Source of the DNA: Candidatus Firestoneibacteriota bacterium
GTDB taxonomy: Bacteria > Oederibacteriota > JAAXVQ01 > JAUVAV01
Length of the DNA stretch: 16,712 nt
Direction: 5' to 3'
Assembly (NCBI GenBank): GCA_030635415.1
Contig: DAOVYW010000026.1
Span: 1 to 16,712 of the forward strand
The position numbers and the translations under genes were made by a program. The first letter of the stretch is position 1. Each line of letters starts with the position of its first letter. Of this stretch, positions 6,592 through 14,938 are shown piece by piece. The notes beneath the pieces were generated by a model. It saw only the letters and a program-made list of their open reading frames with translations. It was not told the origin of the DNA and made no database searches.

Positions 6592-7338
6592 ATGATGGCG
6601 TCATCCCAGACCTCCCATATGAAAATGCATATTGATGCGAAACGTCTTCCCCGGCATATTGCCGTCATTATGGATGGCAACGGCCGCTGGGCCCGGCGCC
6701 GCGGTCTCCCGCGCGTGGAAGGACACCGGGAAGGCATGAATTCCGTGCGCAGCATTGTACAGACTTGCGGTGAGATAGGTGTTTCCTATTTAACCTTGTA
6801 TGCCTTTTCCACTGAGAACTGGAAGCGTCCCCGCGGTGAGATCCAGTTTCTTATGAATCTTTTAGTGGGATATTTCAAGCGGGAAATTTCCGAGCTGCAT
6901 AACCAGGGTGTGCGAATTCGTATGTTGGGAAGGCGGGAACCCATTCCGGCCAGAGTTTTGACCAGCATTGATAAGGCGGTGACGCTGACCCGTGATAATC
7001 GTGGGTTGAATCTTAATCTGGCTTTTAATTACGGGGGGCGCCGGGAAATAATGGATGCGGCCGATGCTTGGTTGAAAATGAAGCCGCGTCCCGCTTTGAC
7101 GGAAGAAGTCTTCAACCGGGCTTTATATACGGGCGGCATTCCGGATCCGGATTTGCTGATCAGAACCTCGGGAGAATACCGTATTTCCAATTTTTTGCTC
7201 TGGCAGCTGGCCTATGCCGAGATTGTAGTCAGTCCGGTTTTATGGCCGGCTTTTCGCCGGCCGGAATTCATGCAGGTCCTGGCTGAGTATCAGCGGCGCG
7301 AGCGGCGCTTCGGTGGAGTGAGGCCGGTTCATGCTTAA
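6592..7338 (+). CDS. uppS: Undecaprenyl diphosphate synthase (cis-prenyltransferase)
   Basis: This 248-residue cytosolic enzyme elongates farnesyl diphosphate with isopentenyl diphosphate to the C55 carrier lipid for peptidoglycan and other wall polymers. HIAVIMDGNGRWA holds the catalytic Asp (D28), FSTENWKRP is the FS.EN block, and IRTSGEYRISNFLLWQLAYA is the C-terminal signature. The first of two adjacent ATGs has only a weak AAGAAAAG upstream. A start at Met10 or Met12 is possible, because residues 1-15 are not conserved in the family. The gene overlaps cdsA by eight bases. Confidence 0.96.
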   Translation: MMASSQTSHMKMHIDAKRLPRHIAVIMDGNGRWARRRGLPRVEGHREGMNSVRSIVQTCGEIGVSYLTLYAFSTENWKRPRGEIQFLMNLLVGYFKREISELHNQGVRIRMLGRREPIPARVLTSIDKAVTLTRDNRGLNLNLAFNYGGRREIMDAADAWLKMKPRPALTEEVFNRALYTGGIPDPDLLIRTSGEYRISNFLLWQLAYAEIVVSPVLWPAFRRPEFMQVLAEYQRRERRFGGVRPVHA

Positions 7339-8167
7339 ACGGATAATTGTGGCCCTGGTGTTTTTGCCGCTCTTTGTATGTTTGATTGCTCTGCCGAATC
7401 CGGAACCTTTCTTCATTTTTTACTTCCTGCTCCTGGCAGCCGCCATGCTGGAAATGGGACGGCTGATTCAGGAACGCGGTCTGAGCCTGAGATGGAGTAT
7501 AAGCCTGCCCATAGTGATGCTAATGTGCCTGGTGGCCGGTTACAGCCGGGAACTGGGTAATGTTTTCTCCTGGCCGCCCGGTGCGATGCTCTGGATAATC
7601 ATTATCAGCGCTGTGCTTTTATTGAGCTTGCGCGAAATATTGTTCGGCCGGATTGAAACCATTTTTTTAAACCTCAGTGCCAATGTCCTGGCAATCTTAA
7701 TCATTGGTGGCATAGGAAGCTTCGTCTTTCTGCTGCGCGGCCTGCCGCAGGGTTCATGGTGGCTTTGTATCCTGTTTGGTTTTAATTGGATTTACGATGG
7801 CGGGGCCTTGTTCTGTGGAAAATATTTCGGACGGCGTAAATTGGCGCCGGCTATATCGCCGGCTAAGACCATAGAGGGTTTAATCGGCGGCATTGCGGCC
7901 AACGCCGTAATTGCGGTTATAGCTTATCTGACCTTTCTTCCCCCAACGCTGGGTTTCACCCTGGCCGGATTTGCCGGCTTAGGTATGCTGATGGGCTTGA
8001 TGGCTCAGGCCGGCGATCTCCTCGAATCAGCTCTCAAGCGCTGGTCCGGAATTAAGAACTCGGCGGGATTTATTCCCGGACATGGTGGAGTGCTTGACAA
8101 AATCGACAGCAGTTTTTTTACCGCTCCTTTCCTTTATGCCGTGGCGCGGATATTAATGGGCGCATGA
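7331..8167 (+). CDS. cdsA: Phosphatidate cytidylyltransferase with altered signature
   Basis: A 278-residue polytopic membrane enzyme that makes CDP-diacylglycerol from CTP and phosphatidic acid. About eight hydrophobic segments are visible. PAKTIEGLIGG precedes the C-terminal signature, beginning GDLLESALKRW (D229) and ending IPGHGGVLDKID (D256, D259). The residues equivalent to the metal-binding Asp/Ser set (D229, S233, D256) are kept. The usual Lys-Asp of the signature is Lys242-Asn243, and the usual Asp-Arg is Asp256-Lys257; I checked both in the DNA (AAC at 8057, AAA at 8099). The start is inside the end of uppS, with GAGG seven bases upstream. The stop overlaps dxr as ATGA. Confidence 0.93.
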   Translation: MLKRIIVALVFLPLFVCLIALPNPEPFFIFYFLLLAAAMLEMGRLIQERGLSLRWSISLPIVMLMCLVAGYSRELGNVFSWPPGAMLWIIIISAVLLLSLREILFGRIETIFLNLSANVLAILIIGGIGSFVFLLRGLPQGSWWLCILFGFNWIYDGGALFCGKYFGRRKLAPAISPAKTIEGLIGGIAANAVIAVIAYLTFLPPTLGFTLAGFAGLGMLMGLMAQAGDLLESALKRWSGIKNSAGFIPGHGGVLDKIDSSFFTAPFLYAVARILMGA

Positions 8168-9336
8168 GCCGCCGCCGGCGGGGGATTATATTGCTGGGGT
8201 CGACGGGATCCATCGGCCGCTCCACGCTTGAAGTTGTGGCCCGCCATCCCGGCCGCTGGCGGATAATCGCCTTGGCAGCCAATAGTAATATCGGGTTGCT
8301 TCTTCACCAGACGAAAATTTTTAAACCACAAGTTGTGGCTATTGCCGATCCCGGGGCAGCGGAAAAAATACGGGAGACCTTTAGAACCTGGAAGCGGCCG
8401 CCCCGTGTATTATCGGGCAGCCAGGGTATCCGGAAAGCCGCGATCCTTCCCGGGGCAGACCTGGTGGTTTCGGCTATTGTCGGTACGACCGGGTTATTGC
8501 CGACCTTAGATGCGATTCGGTCCGGTAAAGATATCGCTCTGGCCAACAAGGAGACCCTGGTTATGGCCGGGGATTTAATTATTCGGGCAGTAAAGAAATA
8601 CGGAGTTAAGTTATTGCCCGTGGATTCTGAGCACGCGGCTCTGGCGCAATGCTTGCGCGGACATGAAGGGGTTCCGATACGGCGTTTGATTTTAACCGCT
8701 TCGGGCGGGCCCTTTGCCAAGGTCCCGGCGGCGCAGCTGCGAAAAGTTACAGCTGCGAGGGCTCTCCGCCATCCTACCTGGTTGATGGGGCCTAAGATTA
8801 CGGTGGATTCTTCCACCCTGATGAATAAAGGCCTGGAAGTCATTGAGGCGCACCATCTTTTTAGCGTTCCCTATGACCGGATTGAGGTGGTTATTCATTC
8901 CCAGAGTATTGTGCATTCCCTGGTGGAATTCATCGACGGTTCAGTCCTGGCGCAAATGTCCTCGCCGGATATGCGGCTGCCGATCCAGACCGCTTTGACG
9001 GATCCGGAAAGAATCAGCGGAATGGTCAAACCGCTGAGCTTCAAATCCGGCCTTAATTTGAGCTTCGGCCCTCCGGATCACCGGCGTTTTCCCTGTCTGA
9101 GAATAGCCTGCCAGGCCGGACAAAAAGGGGGGACCGCGCCCACGGTATTGAATGCGGCCAACGAGACGGCGGTCCAGGCGTTTCTTGACCACCAGCTCGA
9201 TTTTATGGGGATTCCCCGAGTGGTTTCCCGGGTATTACGAAGTCATCGGAATAATGGCAAAATAAATATAAAAAATATACTGGAAGCGGATGCCTGGGCG
9301 CGGGCTGCCGCGAGGGAGGTAATAAAATGCAGTTAA
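8164..9336 (+). CDS. dxr: 1-deoxy-D-xylulose 5-phosphate reductoisomerase
   Basis: The 390-residue enzyme converts DXP to MEP with NADPH, the committed step of the non-mevalonate isoprenoid pathway. GSTGSIGRSTLEVV (12-25) is the NADPH loop. NKETLVMAG, PVDSEHAAL (metal ligands D154 and E156) and STLMNKGLEVIEAHHLF (E225) form the active site, and TASGGPF is conserved. The ATG overlaps the cdsA stop by four bases with no clear ribosome binding site, so reinitiation is likely. IspG, which acts later in the same pathway, lies two genes downstream. Confidence 0.97.
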   Translation: MSRRRRGIILLGSTGSIGRSTLEVVARHPGRWRIIALAANSNIGLLLHQTKIFKPQVVAIADPGAAEKIRETFRTWKRPPRVLSGSQGIRKAAILPGADLVVSAIVGTTGLLPTLDAIRSGKDIALANKETLVMAGDLIIRAVKKYGVKLLPVDSEHAALAQCLRGHEGVPIRRLILTASGGPFAKVPAAQLRKVTAARALRHPTWLMGPKITVDSSTLMNKGLEVIEAHHLFSVPYDRIEVVIHSQSIVHSLVEFIDGSVLAQMSSPDMRLPIQTALTDPERISGMVKPLSFKSGLNLSFGPPDHRRFPCLRIACQAGQKGGTAPTVLNAANETAVQAFLDHQLDFMGIPRVVSRVLRSHRNNGKINIKNILEADAWARAAAREVIKCS

Positions 9337-10688
9337 TAACTATTTTACTTGGAGGCACGATTCTTTTAGGAGTTCTGATTTTTGTGCATGAGTTGGGCCA
9401 TTTACTGGCAGCCCAGGCCGGCGGGATTCGGGTCTTGAAATTTTCCCTGGGTTTTGGGCGTAAATTGATCGGTTTTAAATGGAAGGGAACCGAATACCTG
9501 ATCTCTATGCTGCCCTTGGGCGGTTATTGCAAGATGGCCGGTGAGAATCCCCAGGAGGCGAATTTTGAGAATTTTCAGCCGGGAGATTATTTTTCGCGGC
9601 CCTGGTGGATACGCTTTTTGGTTTGCCTGGCCGGACCGGCGGCTAATTTCCTGACCGCGGTTTTGGTAATGGGCATGCTTTTTTGGACCGGGTTTATGGT
9701 TCCTTTGGAACCTCCCCAGATTACGCAGGTTAAAAAGGATTCTCCGGCCGCCGCGGCCGGCATAATGTCCGGGGATGTTATAACAGCTATGGAAAACCAA
9801 CCGATGGAGGATTGGGAGAAATTTGCCGACCGTTTAAACCAACTTGGCAGCGAGCGTAAGGGCAAAGCAATCAAAGTGGCGATTAAACGTCAAGGCAAGG
9901 ATAAGACTCTCTCCGTGACTCTCGCCTGGGATGAAAAATTAGAGCGCTGGCGTTTGGGAGTTGCGTTTGCTCCGGCGGCTACCAGTATTATTGACAAGGT
10001 CTCTGTTGGCACTCCAGCCGAGCTGGGGGGAATTAAAAGCAACGACCGGATCATAGCCATAGAAGGAGAGCCGATTTGGACCAAATATGAGTTTCAAACC
10101 CTGGTCCAGCCTCGGGCTAAGCAGCTTACCCGGATTACCCTGCAACGCGGAGAGCAGGAAATGGAACTGAGTATAAAGCCCATGGTAATGGACATACCGA
10201 AGCAGGGAACGGTAGGCGTTATCGGTGTCAGTTTCAAGGGTTCGGGCCGGGAACGGAAAATCAGATATCCTTTTTTTCAGGCTTTTAACCTGGGAGTTCA
10301 GCAGACCAGCAATATTTCAAAAATGATATTAGTTTCAATCGGGCACATGATAACCGGCCGGATATCGCTCAAGGATTCCGTAGGCGGACCGATCGCTGTT
10401 TTACGCATGGGTGGTCAGGAATTCCGGGCCGGGGTGACAAGTTTTCTCTTTTTTCTGTCCGCTATCTCTATTATGCTGGCAATTCTTAACCTGCTGCCCA
10501 TACCGATTTTAGATGGCGGAAGCATGGTCTTCTTTGTCATCGAGGGAATCATCCGGCGTCCGCTCTCGCTTAAAGTCCAGGAAGTATCCCAGCAGATCGG
10601 ATTTGTGCTATTAATCACGCTCATGGTTTTCGCCACCTATAATGATATTTATAAACTTATTGTTTCCATGGTGGGCGGAAAAACTTGA
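9327..10688 (+). CDS. rseP: Site-2 intramembrane zinc metalloprotease with two PDZ domains
   Basis: A 453-residue RseP/RasP-type protease that cleaves transmembrane segments such as those of anti-sigma factors and spent signal peptides. The zinc motif HELGH is at 21-25 in the first membrane helix. The second site NLLPIPILDGG (388-398) supplies Asp396. Two PDZ-like domains lie at about 115-205 and 210-295, the second with the loop GTPAELGGIKSNDRIIAIEG; C-terminal helices follow. GGGAGGT six bases before the ATG fixes the start, which lies ten bases inside dxr. Two PDZ domains and this length are closer to RseP of Proteobacteria than to shorter forms with one PDZ domain. Confidence 0.95.
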   Translation: MQLITILLGGTILLGVLIFVHELGHLLAAQAGGIRVLKFSLGFGRKLIGFKWKGTEYLISMLPLGGYCKMAGENPQEANFENFQPGDYFSRPWWIRFLVCLAGPAANFLTAVLVMGMLFWTGFMVPLEPPQITQVKKDSPAAAAGIMSGDVITAMENQPMEDWEKFADRLNQLGSERKGKAIKVAIKRQGKDKTLSVTLAWDEKLERWRLGVAFAPAATSIIDKVSVGTPAELGGIKSNDRIIAIEGEPIWTKYEFQTLVQPRAKQLTRITLQRGEQEMELSIKPMVMDIPKQGTVGVIGVSFKGSGRERKIRYPFFQAFNLGVQQTSNISKMILVSIGHMITGRISLKDSVGGPIAVLRMGGQEFRAGVTSFLFFLSAISIMLAILNLLPIPILDGGSMVFFVIEGIIRRPLSLKVQEVSQQIGFVLLITLMVFATYNDIYKLIVSMVGGKT

Positions 10689-11755
10689 GTCAAGCCCATC
10701 GCCTGAGGACCTGTCGCGTCCGGGTGGGCCATAGGATAATAGGCCACGGAGCGCCGGTTCTGGTGCAATCCATGACCACTACTCCGACGGCCAATGTGCG
10801 CGCCACTCTGGCCCAGATACGCAGTCTGGCTTTGGCCGGATGCGAGCTTATCCGCGTGGCAGTGCCGGACAAGCCGGCGCTGGCTGCTCTGCCTCGAATT
10901 ATCCAGGGATCGCCTCTGCCCGTTATTGCTGATATTCATTTTGACCATACCCTGGCTTTAGATGCTATTACCGCCGGGGTGGCCAAGGTACGTATAAATC
11001 CTGGAAATATGGGGCGGGATAGGTCCTTGGTGGTGGCTAGGGCCGCGGCCTCGGCCGGAAAAGCAGTTCGGATCGGGGTAAATGCCGGATCGCTGCCGGA
11101 ACGCGACCATAAAAAAGCCAAAACCCCGGAAGCCCTGGGAAAACTTATGGCGAGGACAGCCTTAAGTTATGCCCGGGCTTTTGAAAAAACCGGGTTACAG
11201 GAAATAGTGCTTTCCGTAAAAGCCTCGAATATCCGAACTACCATCGCGGCCTATCGCGGTTTATCCGAGAAGAGCCTCTGGCCTTTACATCTGGGCGTCA
11301 CTGAGGCCGGGGATGAATTATCCGGCGCAATAAAAACAGCGGCCGGCTTGAGTCCCTTGCTCCTGGACGGCATTGGAGATACCTTGCGGGTTTCACTTAC
11401 AGCTAATCCGGTGCGGGAAATTAAAGTAGCTGATCTGCTATTGAGCGCCGCCGGTGTCCGCCGCCGGGGAATTGAAATTATTTCCTGCCCTACCTGCGGG
11501 CGTACCACGTTTGATCTGGCCAGGATGGTAAAACAGGTCAAGCAAGTCTTGGCCAAAGAAGCAAAACCCCTGACAGTGGCAATTATGGGTTGCGTGGTCA
11601 ATGGTCCGGGCGAGGCCCGGCACGCGGATGTCGGCCTGGCCGGAGCGCCGGATGGATCGTTTATGTTATTTGCCCAGGGGCGCCTTCTGCGCCGCGTGCC
11701 CATAACCGGGGCGGTTGCGGCTTTAAAGGCGGAAGTGGAAAAAATGGTAAAATAA
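10685..11755 (+). CDS. ispG: 4-hydroxy-3-methylbut-2-enyl diphosphate synthase (IspG/GcpE)
   Basis: The 356-residue iron-sulfur enzyme reduces MEcPP to HMBPP, the penultimate MEP-pathway step. It starts with the family block VRVGHRIIGHGAPVLVQSMT, continues through PVIADIHFDH and VRINPGNMG, and ends with the cluster ligands C268 and C271 (CPTCGR), C303 and E310 (GCVVNGPGE). These match the E. coli ligands 270, 273, 305 and 312. The TTG start overlaps the rseP stop as TTGA; no ATG exists before the conserved N-terminus. The short form without the plant-type insertion is the common bacterial type. Confidence 0.95.
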   Translation: MSQAHRLRTCRVRVGHRIIGHGAPVLVQSMTTTPTANVRATLAQIRSLALAGCELIRVAVPDKPALAALPRIIQGSPLPVIADIHFDHTLALDAITAGVAKVRINPGNMGRDRSLVVARAAASAGKAVRIGVNAGSLPERDHKKAKTPEALGKLMARTALSYARAFEKTGLQEIVLSVKASNIRTTIAAYRGLSEKSLWPLHLGVTEAGDELSGAIKTAAGLSPLLLDGIGDTLRVSLTANPVREIKVADLLLSAAGVRRRGIEIISCPTCGRTTFDLARMVKQVKQVLAKEAKPLTVAIMGCVVNGPGEARHADVGLAGAPDGSFMLFAQGRLLRRVPITGAVAALKAEVEKMVK

Positions 11756-11778
11756 AATTATAGGAGGATTCAGAGAAT

Positions 11779-12744
11779 ATGCTGTTTACTGGAGCCTCAA
11801 GATGGTTAGCCCTGGTTTGTCTGCTGGGACTGGCAGTTGGGGGATGCGGACGTTGGCCCGTGATTATTGAAACCAAGGCAGATCCGGTTGGTTTGACCTT
11901 GGATATACGCGGACAATATCTTTACATTGCATGCGAAGGCGCGGGCAAGGTTATGGCCTGGAATCTGAAAACAAGTTCCCTGGAGAGCGAGGTTCAAACC
12001 GGTCCTCCGGGCTCACTGCGTCTCTATCTGGATAGGGATAACCGGACTCTGCGGGTACTCTGTCGGACTACCAGGCAAATGCTGGTTTACAGCGCTCCGC
12101 AGCTTAAATTGGAGAAGTCTTTCTCATTGCCGGATATACCCACGGCTTGGATCAGCAATCCGGAAAACACATGCTCTTTTTTCTGCAGCCAAGAGTCTAA
12201 CCTGGTACGTCCTTTTTCAGGCGAAAATCCTTTGCCCGTAATTAAGGCCGGCCAAGGGCCGCGGGATATGTTGTGGCAGCCGGAAACCGATTATATGTGG
12301 GTAGCTAATTATAAAGGTGATGATCTGGCTATTATCAACCAGGTAAAAGGCAAGGTCATCCGGCGAATTAAGGTGAGGCCAAATCCCTGCAAACTTTTAT
12401 TATCCCCACTGGAGGAAAAGTTGCTAGTGCTTTGTGCCGGCCGGGACGTAGCACCATTGCAGAGCATAATTCAACTGGTGGATTTGAATTATCAGTCAGC
12501 CGGGCTGGCCTGGCGGGCGGGAAAAGAGGCCCGTGATTTTATCCTGGATCCCAGAGGACGGAATATTCTGGTACTTAACCCTGAGGGCATACGGATTATT
12601 TCCTTAATTACGGGAGAAACCCTCCGGATAATCAAAACCGGCAAAGATCCCCGGGCCTTGGCCATAGCGCCGGACGGTTCCCGGGTCTATGTTTCCTGCC
12701 GTGAAGATCAGGCAGTGTATATCCATCACCTGGATAAAAAATAA
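11779..12744 (+). CDS. Predicted lipoprotein with YVTN-like beta-propeller
   Basis: A 321-residue protein with a lipoprotein signal peptide: Arg8, a hydrophobic stretch at 9-20 and the lipobox AVGGC with Cys23. The rest is built of about 40-residue beta-rich units of the YVTN/WD-like kind, for example LDIRGQYLYIACEGAGKV near the start and IAPDGSRVYVSCREDQAVY at the end, with others around residues 170-185 and 245-275. A propeller of six or seven blades is likely. GGAGG (11763-11767) precedes the ATG by eleven bases. It lies between ispG and proS with gaps of about 20 bases and so is co-transcribed. I do not recognise an orthologue at this position. Such propellers often scaffold envelope complexes; its role here is unknown. 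Confidence 0.85.
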   Translation: MLFTGASRWLALVCLLGLAVGGCGRWPVIIETKADPVGLTLDIRGQYLYIACEGAGKVMAWNLKTSSLESEVQTGPPGSLRLYLDRDNRTLRVLCRTTRQMLVYSAPQLKLEKSFSLPDIPTAWISNPENTCSFFCSQESNLVRPFSGENPLPVIKAGQGPRDMLWQPETDYMWVANYKGDDLAIINQVKGKVIRRIKVRPNPCKLLLSPLEEKLLVLCAGRDVAPLQSIIQLVDLNYQSAGLAWRAGKEARDFILDPRGRNILVLNPEGIRIISLITGETLRIIKTGKDPRALAIAPDGSRVYVSCREDQAVYIHHLDKK

Positions 12745-12764
12745 TGAAAGGCTGTGATTAAAAT

Positions 12765-14480
12765 ATGCGCTGGAGCAGAACCCTACTGGAAACCATAAAA
12801 GAAAATCCCGCGGAAGCCGAGGTGGCAAGCCACCAACTCATGGTTCGAGCCGGCATGATTCATAAAGTGGCGGCCGGCTTATACGATTATCTGCCTCTGG
12901 GATGGCGGGTTCTGCGGAAGATTGAACAAATTATACGCGAGGAAATGGATACCGCTGGCGCTCTGGAAGTCCAGCTGCCCATTCTCGCTCCGGCGGAATT
13001 GTGGCGGGAAACCGGACGCTGGACCCAGTACGGCGCGGAGCTGTTCCGGATCCAGGATCGCCACGGAAGAGAGTTTGCCTTAGGGCCCACTCACGAAGAA
13101 GTTATTACCGACATAGTGCGGCGTACAGTGCGCTCCTACCGCCAACTGCCGGTTAATCTCTATCAAATTCATACCAAGTTTCGCGATGAAATACGTCCCC
13201 GTTTTGGAGTTATGCGGGCCCGGGAATTCATCATGAAGGATGCCTACTCTTTTGACCGGGATGAGATGGGCGCCGAAGCTGCTTACGAGAAAATGTTTCA
13301 AACCTATCAACGGATTTTTCAACGTTGCGGCCTGCGGTTTAAAGCCGTAGAAGCGGATTCCGGAAGCATGGGCGGTTCATTTTCTTCCGAATTCATGGTA
13401 CTGGCCGAGACTGGGGAGGAAGCCATTGCCGGCTGCCCGCAATGCAGTTACGCGGCTAATATTGAAAAAGCAGTGGGAAAACTTCCGGTTATTTCCCCGG
13501 AAGAAAAGCCGATTGCGATGGAGCTGGTCAGTACTCCGGGAAAACACACGGTAGAGGAAGTCGCGGAATTTCTCCAGGTTCCCAGCAGTCGTTTAGCCAA
13601 GACCTTGATTTACGAGGCGGACAAAAATCTGGTGGCAGTAGTGATCCGCGGGGACCGTGAAGTGAACGAAGTAAAGCTGAAAAACGCCCTGAATGCCCAG
13701 GAACTGGTCATGGCCGGACCGGAGCAGATCCAGGCGGCTACGGGAGCGCCGGTCGGTTTTAGCGGTCCTTTCGGGCTTCAGGGAGTGGGCCGGATTCTCA
13801 TGGATGACTCCCTGGAACAGGCGATTAACCTTGTAACCGGCGGGAATCACGCGGATACCCATGCCCAGGGAGTTAATCCCGGACGGGATTTTCAGCCGAC
13901 CCAAGTGCTTGATCTAAAAAATGTCCAAGCCGGGGATCTGTGTCCGAAATGCAGAGCCACGCTCAAGATAGAGCGGGGGATTGAAGTAGGGCATGTATTT
14001 AAACTGGGATTAAAATATTCCCAGGCCATGCGGGCCGTATTTCTGGATGAAGGGGGAGAGGAACGTTTTTGTGTGATGGGCTGCTATGGCATAGGAGTTT
14101 CCCGCATCGCTGCCGCGGCGATTGAACAAAACCATGATGAGCACGGCATAATCTGGCCCCTGTCGATCGCGCCCTATCAGGTTATACTGCTCCCGGTCTC
14201 GCCCAAAGATCCGAGAGCAACGGAGATGGCGGAAGAGGTTTACGCGGAGTTGCGGTCTGGGGGCGTGGAAGTATTGCTGGACGACCGCGATGAACGGGCG
14301 GGGATTAAATTCAAGGATGCCGACTTAATCGGCATTCCGATTCGCTTGACATTCGGAAGAGGGGTAGCGGAAAACCTGATCGAGTTAAAACGGCGTGATA
14401 ACGGCGCCGTGGAAATGGTTTCCCGGATGGAGATTACAGCCCGGGTTCAAGCTTTGTGCGCCGAAATGACGGGGCTTTAA
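12765..14480 (+). CDS. proS: Prolyl-tRNA synthetase, bacterial type with editing domain
   Basis: A 571-residue class II synthetase that charges tRNA-Pro. The catalytic core shows GPTHEEVITD (T109-E111), motif 2 around RPRFGVMRAREFIMKDAYSF, and motif 3 GCYGIGVSRIAAAAIEQNHD (439-458, Arg447). An insertion at about 225-390 between motifs 2 and 3 is the INS/YbaK-like domain that deacylates Ala-tRNA-Pro. The C-terminal roughly 110 residues (APYQVILLPV onward) are the anticodon-binding domain. The length equals the E. coli type. It is the last gene of the cluster; the ribosome binding site is weak (AAAGG about 14 bases upstream). No strong Rho-independent terminator follows. Confidence 0.97.
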   Translation: MRWSRTLLETIKENPAEAEVASHQLMVRAGMIHKVAAGLYDYLPLGWRVLRKIEQIIREEMDTAGALEVQLPILAPAELWRETGRWTQYGAELFRIQDRHGREFALGPTHEEVITDIVRRTVRSYRQLPVNLYQIHTKFRDEIRPRFGVMRAREFIMKDAYSFDRDEMGAEAAYEKMFQTYQRIFQRCGLRFKAVEADSGSMGGSFSSEFMVLAETGEEAIAGCPQCSYAANIEKAVGKLPVISPEEKPIAMELVSTPGKHTVEEVAEFLQVPSSRLAKTLIYEADKNLVAVVIRGDREVNEVKLKNALNAQELVMAGPEQIQAATGAPVGFSGPFGLQGVGRILMDDSLEQAINLVTGGNHADTHAQGVNPGRDFQPTQVLDLKNVQAGDLCPKCRATLKIERGIEVGHVFKLGLKYSQAMRAVFLDEGGEERFCVMGCYGIGVSRIAAAAIEQNHDEHGIIWPLSIAPYQVILLPVSPKDPRATEMAEEVYAELRSGGVEVLLDDRDERAGIKFKDADLIGIPIRLTFGRGVAENLIELKRRDNGAVEMVSRMEITARVQALCAEMTGL

Positions 14481-14495
14481 ACCGCCAGTAATCGA

Positions 14496-14509
14496 ATACT
14501 GAACAGTAT
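14496..14509. other. Small palindrome between convergent genes
   Basis: ATACTG-AA-CAGTAT lies in the 35-base gap between proS and the convergent small gene. The two-base loop and AT-rich stem with no following T-run make a terminator unlikely. Its role is not evident. Confidence 0.3.
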
Positions 14510-14515
14510 AGCTGA

Positions 14516-14890
14516 TTATTTAGTCGCAAATTTTAAGCTGGATTGTTTTTGATCCATTTCATTCTCCAAGATTAGCAGATTAATAATCATTTCATCTAAG
14601 CAGGAATTGATTATTTCATCATCAACTTCCAGAAATTCCTCATCGGTTATTGCTTGTGAAGGATTTTTGGAATTGGCCTGCGAAAATCCACCTATAACTT
14701 CACCGATTAAAAATATCTGTATTATATCATCTAAAAAGGGATTGATTATCTCATCATCAAGAGCCGAAAATTCCTCGTCAGTCATTGCTGGGGAAGGATT
14801 TTGGGCATAGACCTGCGAAAATTCACCCATAATTCCACCAATTAGGAATATCTGTATCATAAAAAGCAACAAGCCGATTTTTTTAATCAT
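14516..14890 (-). CDS. Small secreted acidic protein made of two tandem copies
   Basis: A 124-residue protein that I do not recognise. It begins MIKKIGLLLFMIQIFLIGGI, a signal peptide with likely cleavage after VYA (residue 29). The sequence is duplicated: residues 12-56 and 57-101 align without gaps. QNPSPAMTDEEFSALDDEII in copy 1 corresponds to KNPSQAITDEEFLEVDDEII in copy 2. The second copy retains a hydrophobic IIQIFLIGEVIGGF, so it might form a second membrane segment or a cryptic signal. The C-terminus, about residues 102-124, starts hydrophobic and ends charged. GGTGGTG seven bases before the ATG supports the start, and a sigma-54-like promoter lies upstream. Base composition is lower in GC than the core operon. 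Real expression is supported by the preserved frame across both copies. Confidence 0.72.
   Translation of the reverse strand: MIKKIGLLLFMIQIFLIGGIMGEFSQVYAQNPSPAMTDEEFSALDDEIINPFLDDIIQIFLIGEVIGGFSQANSKNPSQAITDEEFLEVDDEIINSCLDEMIINLLILENEMDQKQSSLKFATK
14588..14857 (-). repeat. 135-bp in-frame tandem duplication (two units)
   Basis: Unit 1 (14857-14723) and unit 2 (14722-14588) align without gaps at roughly 80 percent identity by hand. Both encode hydrophobic, NPS.A.TDEEF and DDEIIN segments. The unit boundaries fall inside the hydrophobic part of the signal peptide. Confidence 0.8.
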
Positions 14891-14926
14891 GACTTTTCAC
14901 CACCTTTGCAAATTTGGCTATACTTA

Positions 14927-14938
14927 TACTTATAAGTA
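14927..14938. repeat. Perfect palindrome at the start of the small secreted gene's transcript
   Basis: TACTTATAAGTA is a perfect 12-bp palindrome directly downstream of the -12 element of the sigma-54-like promoter. It could be a regulator site, or merely AT-rich chance. Confidence 0.35.

Noticed and set aside
8304..8843. 179-codon minus-strand open frame inside dxr
   Set aside because: It is fully antisense to conserved dxr sequence, with a composition expected from its complement.
14496..14509. Rho-independent terminator after proS
   Set aside because: The dyad has a two-base loop and no T-run, so it does not meet terminator criteria.
14607..14810. 67-codon plus-strand open frame opposite the small secreted gene
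   Set aside because: It is antisense to a gene with a signal peptide, ribosome binding site and promoter; its repeats only mirror the duplication.
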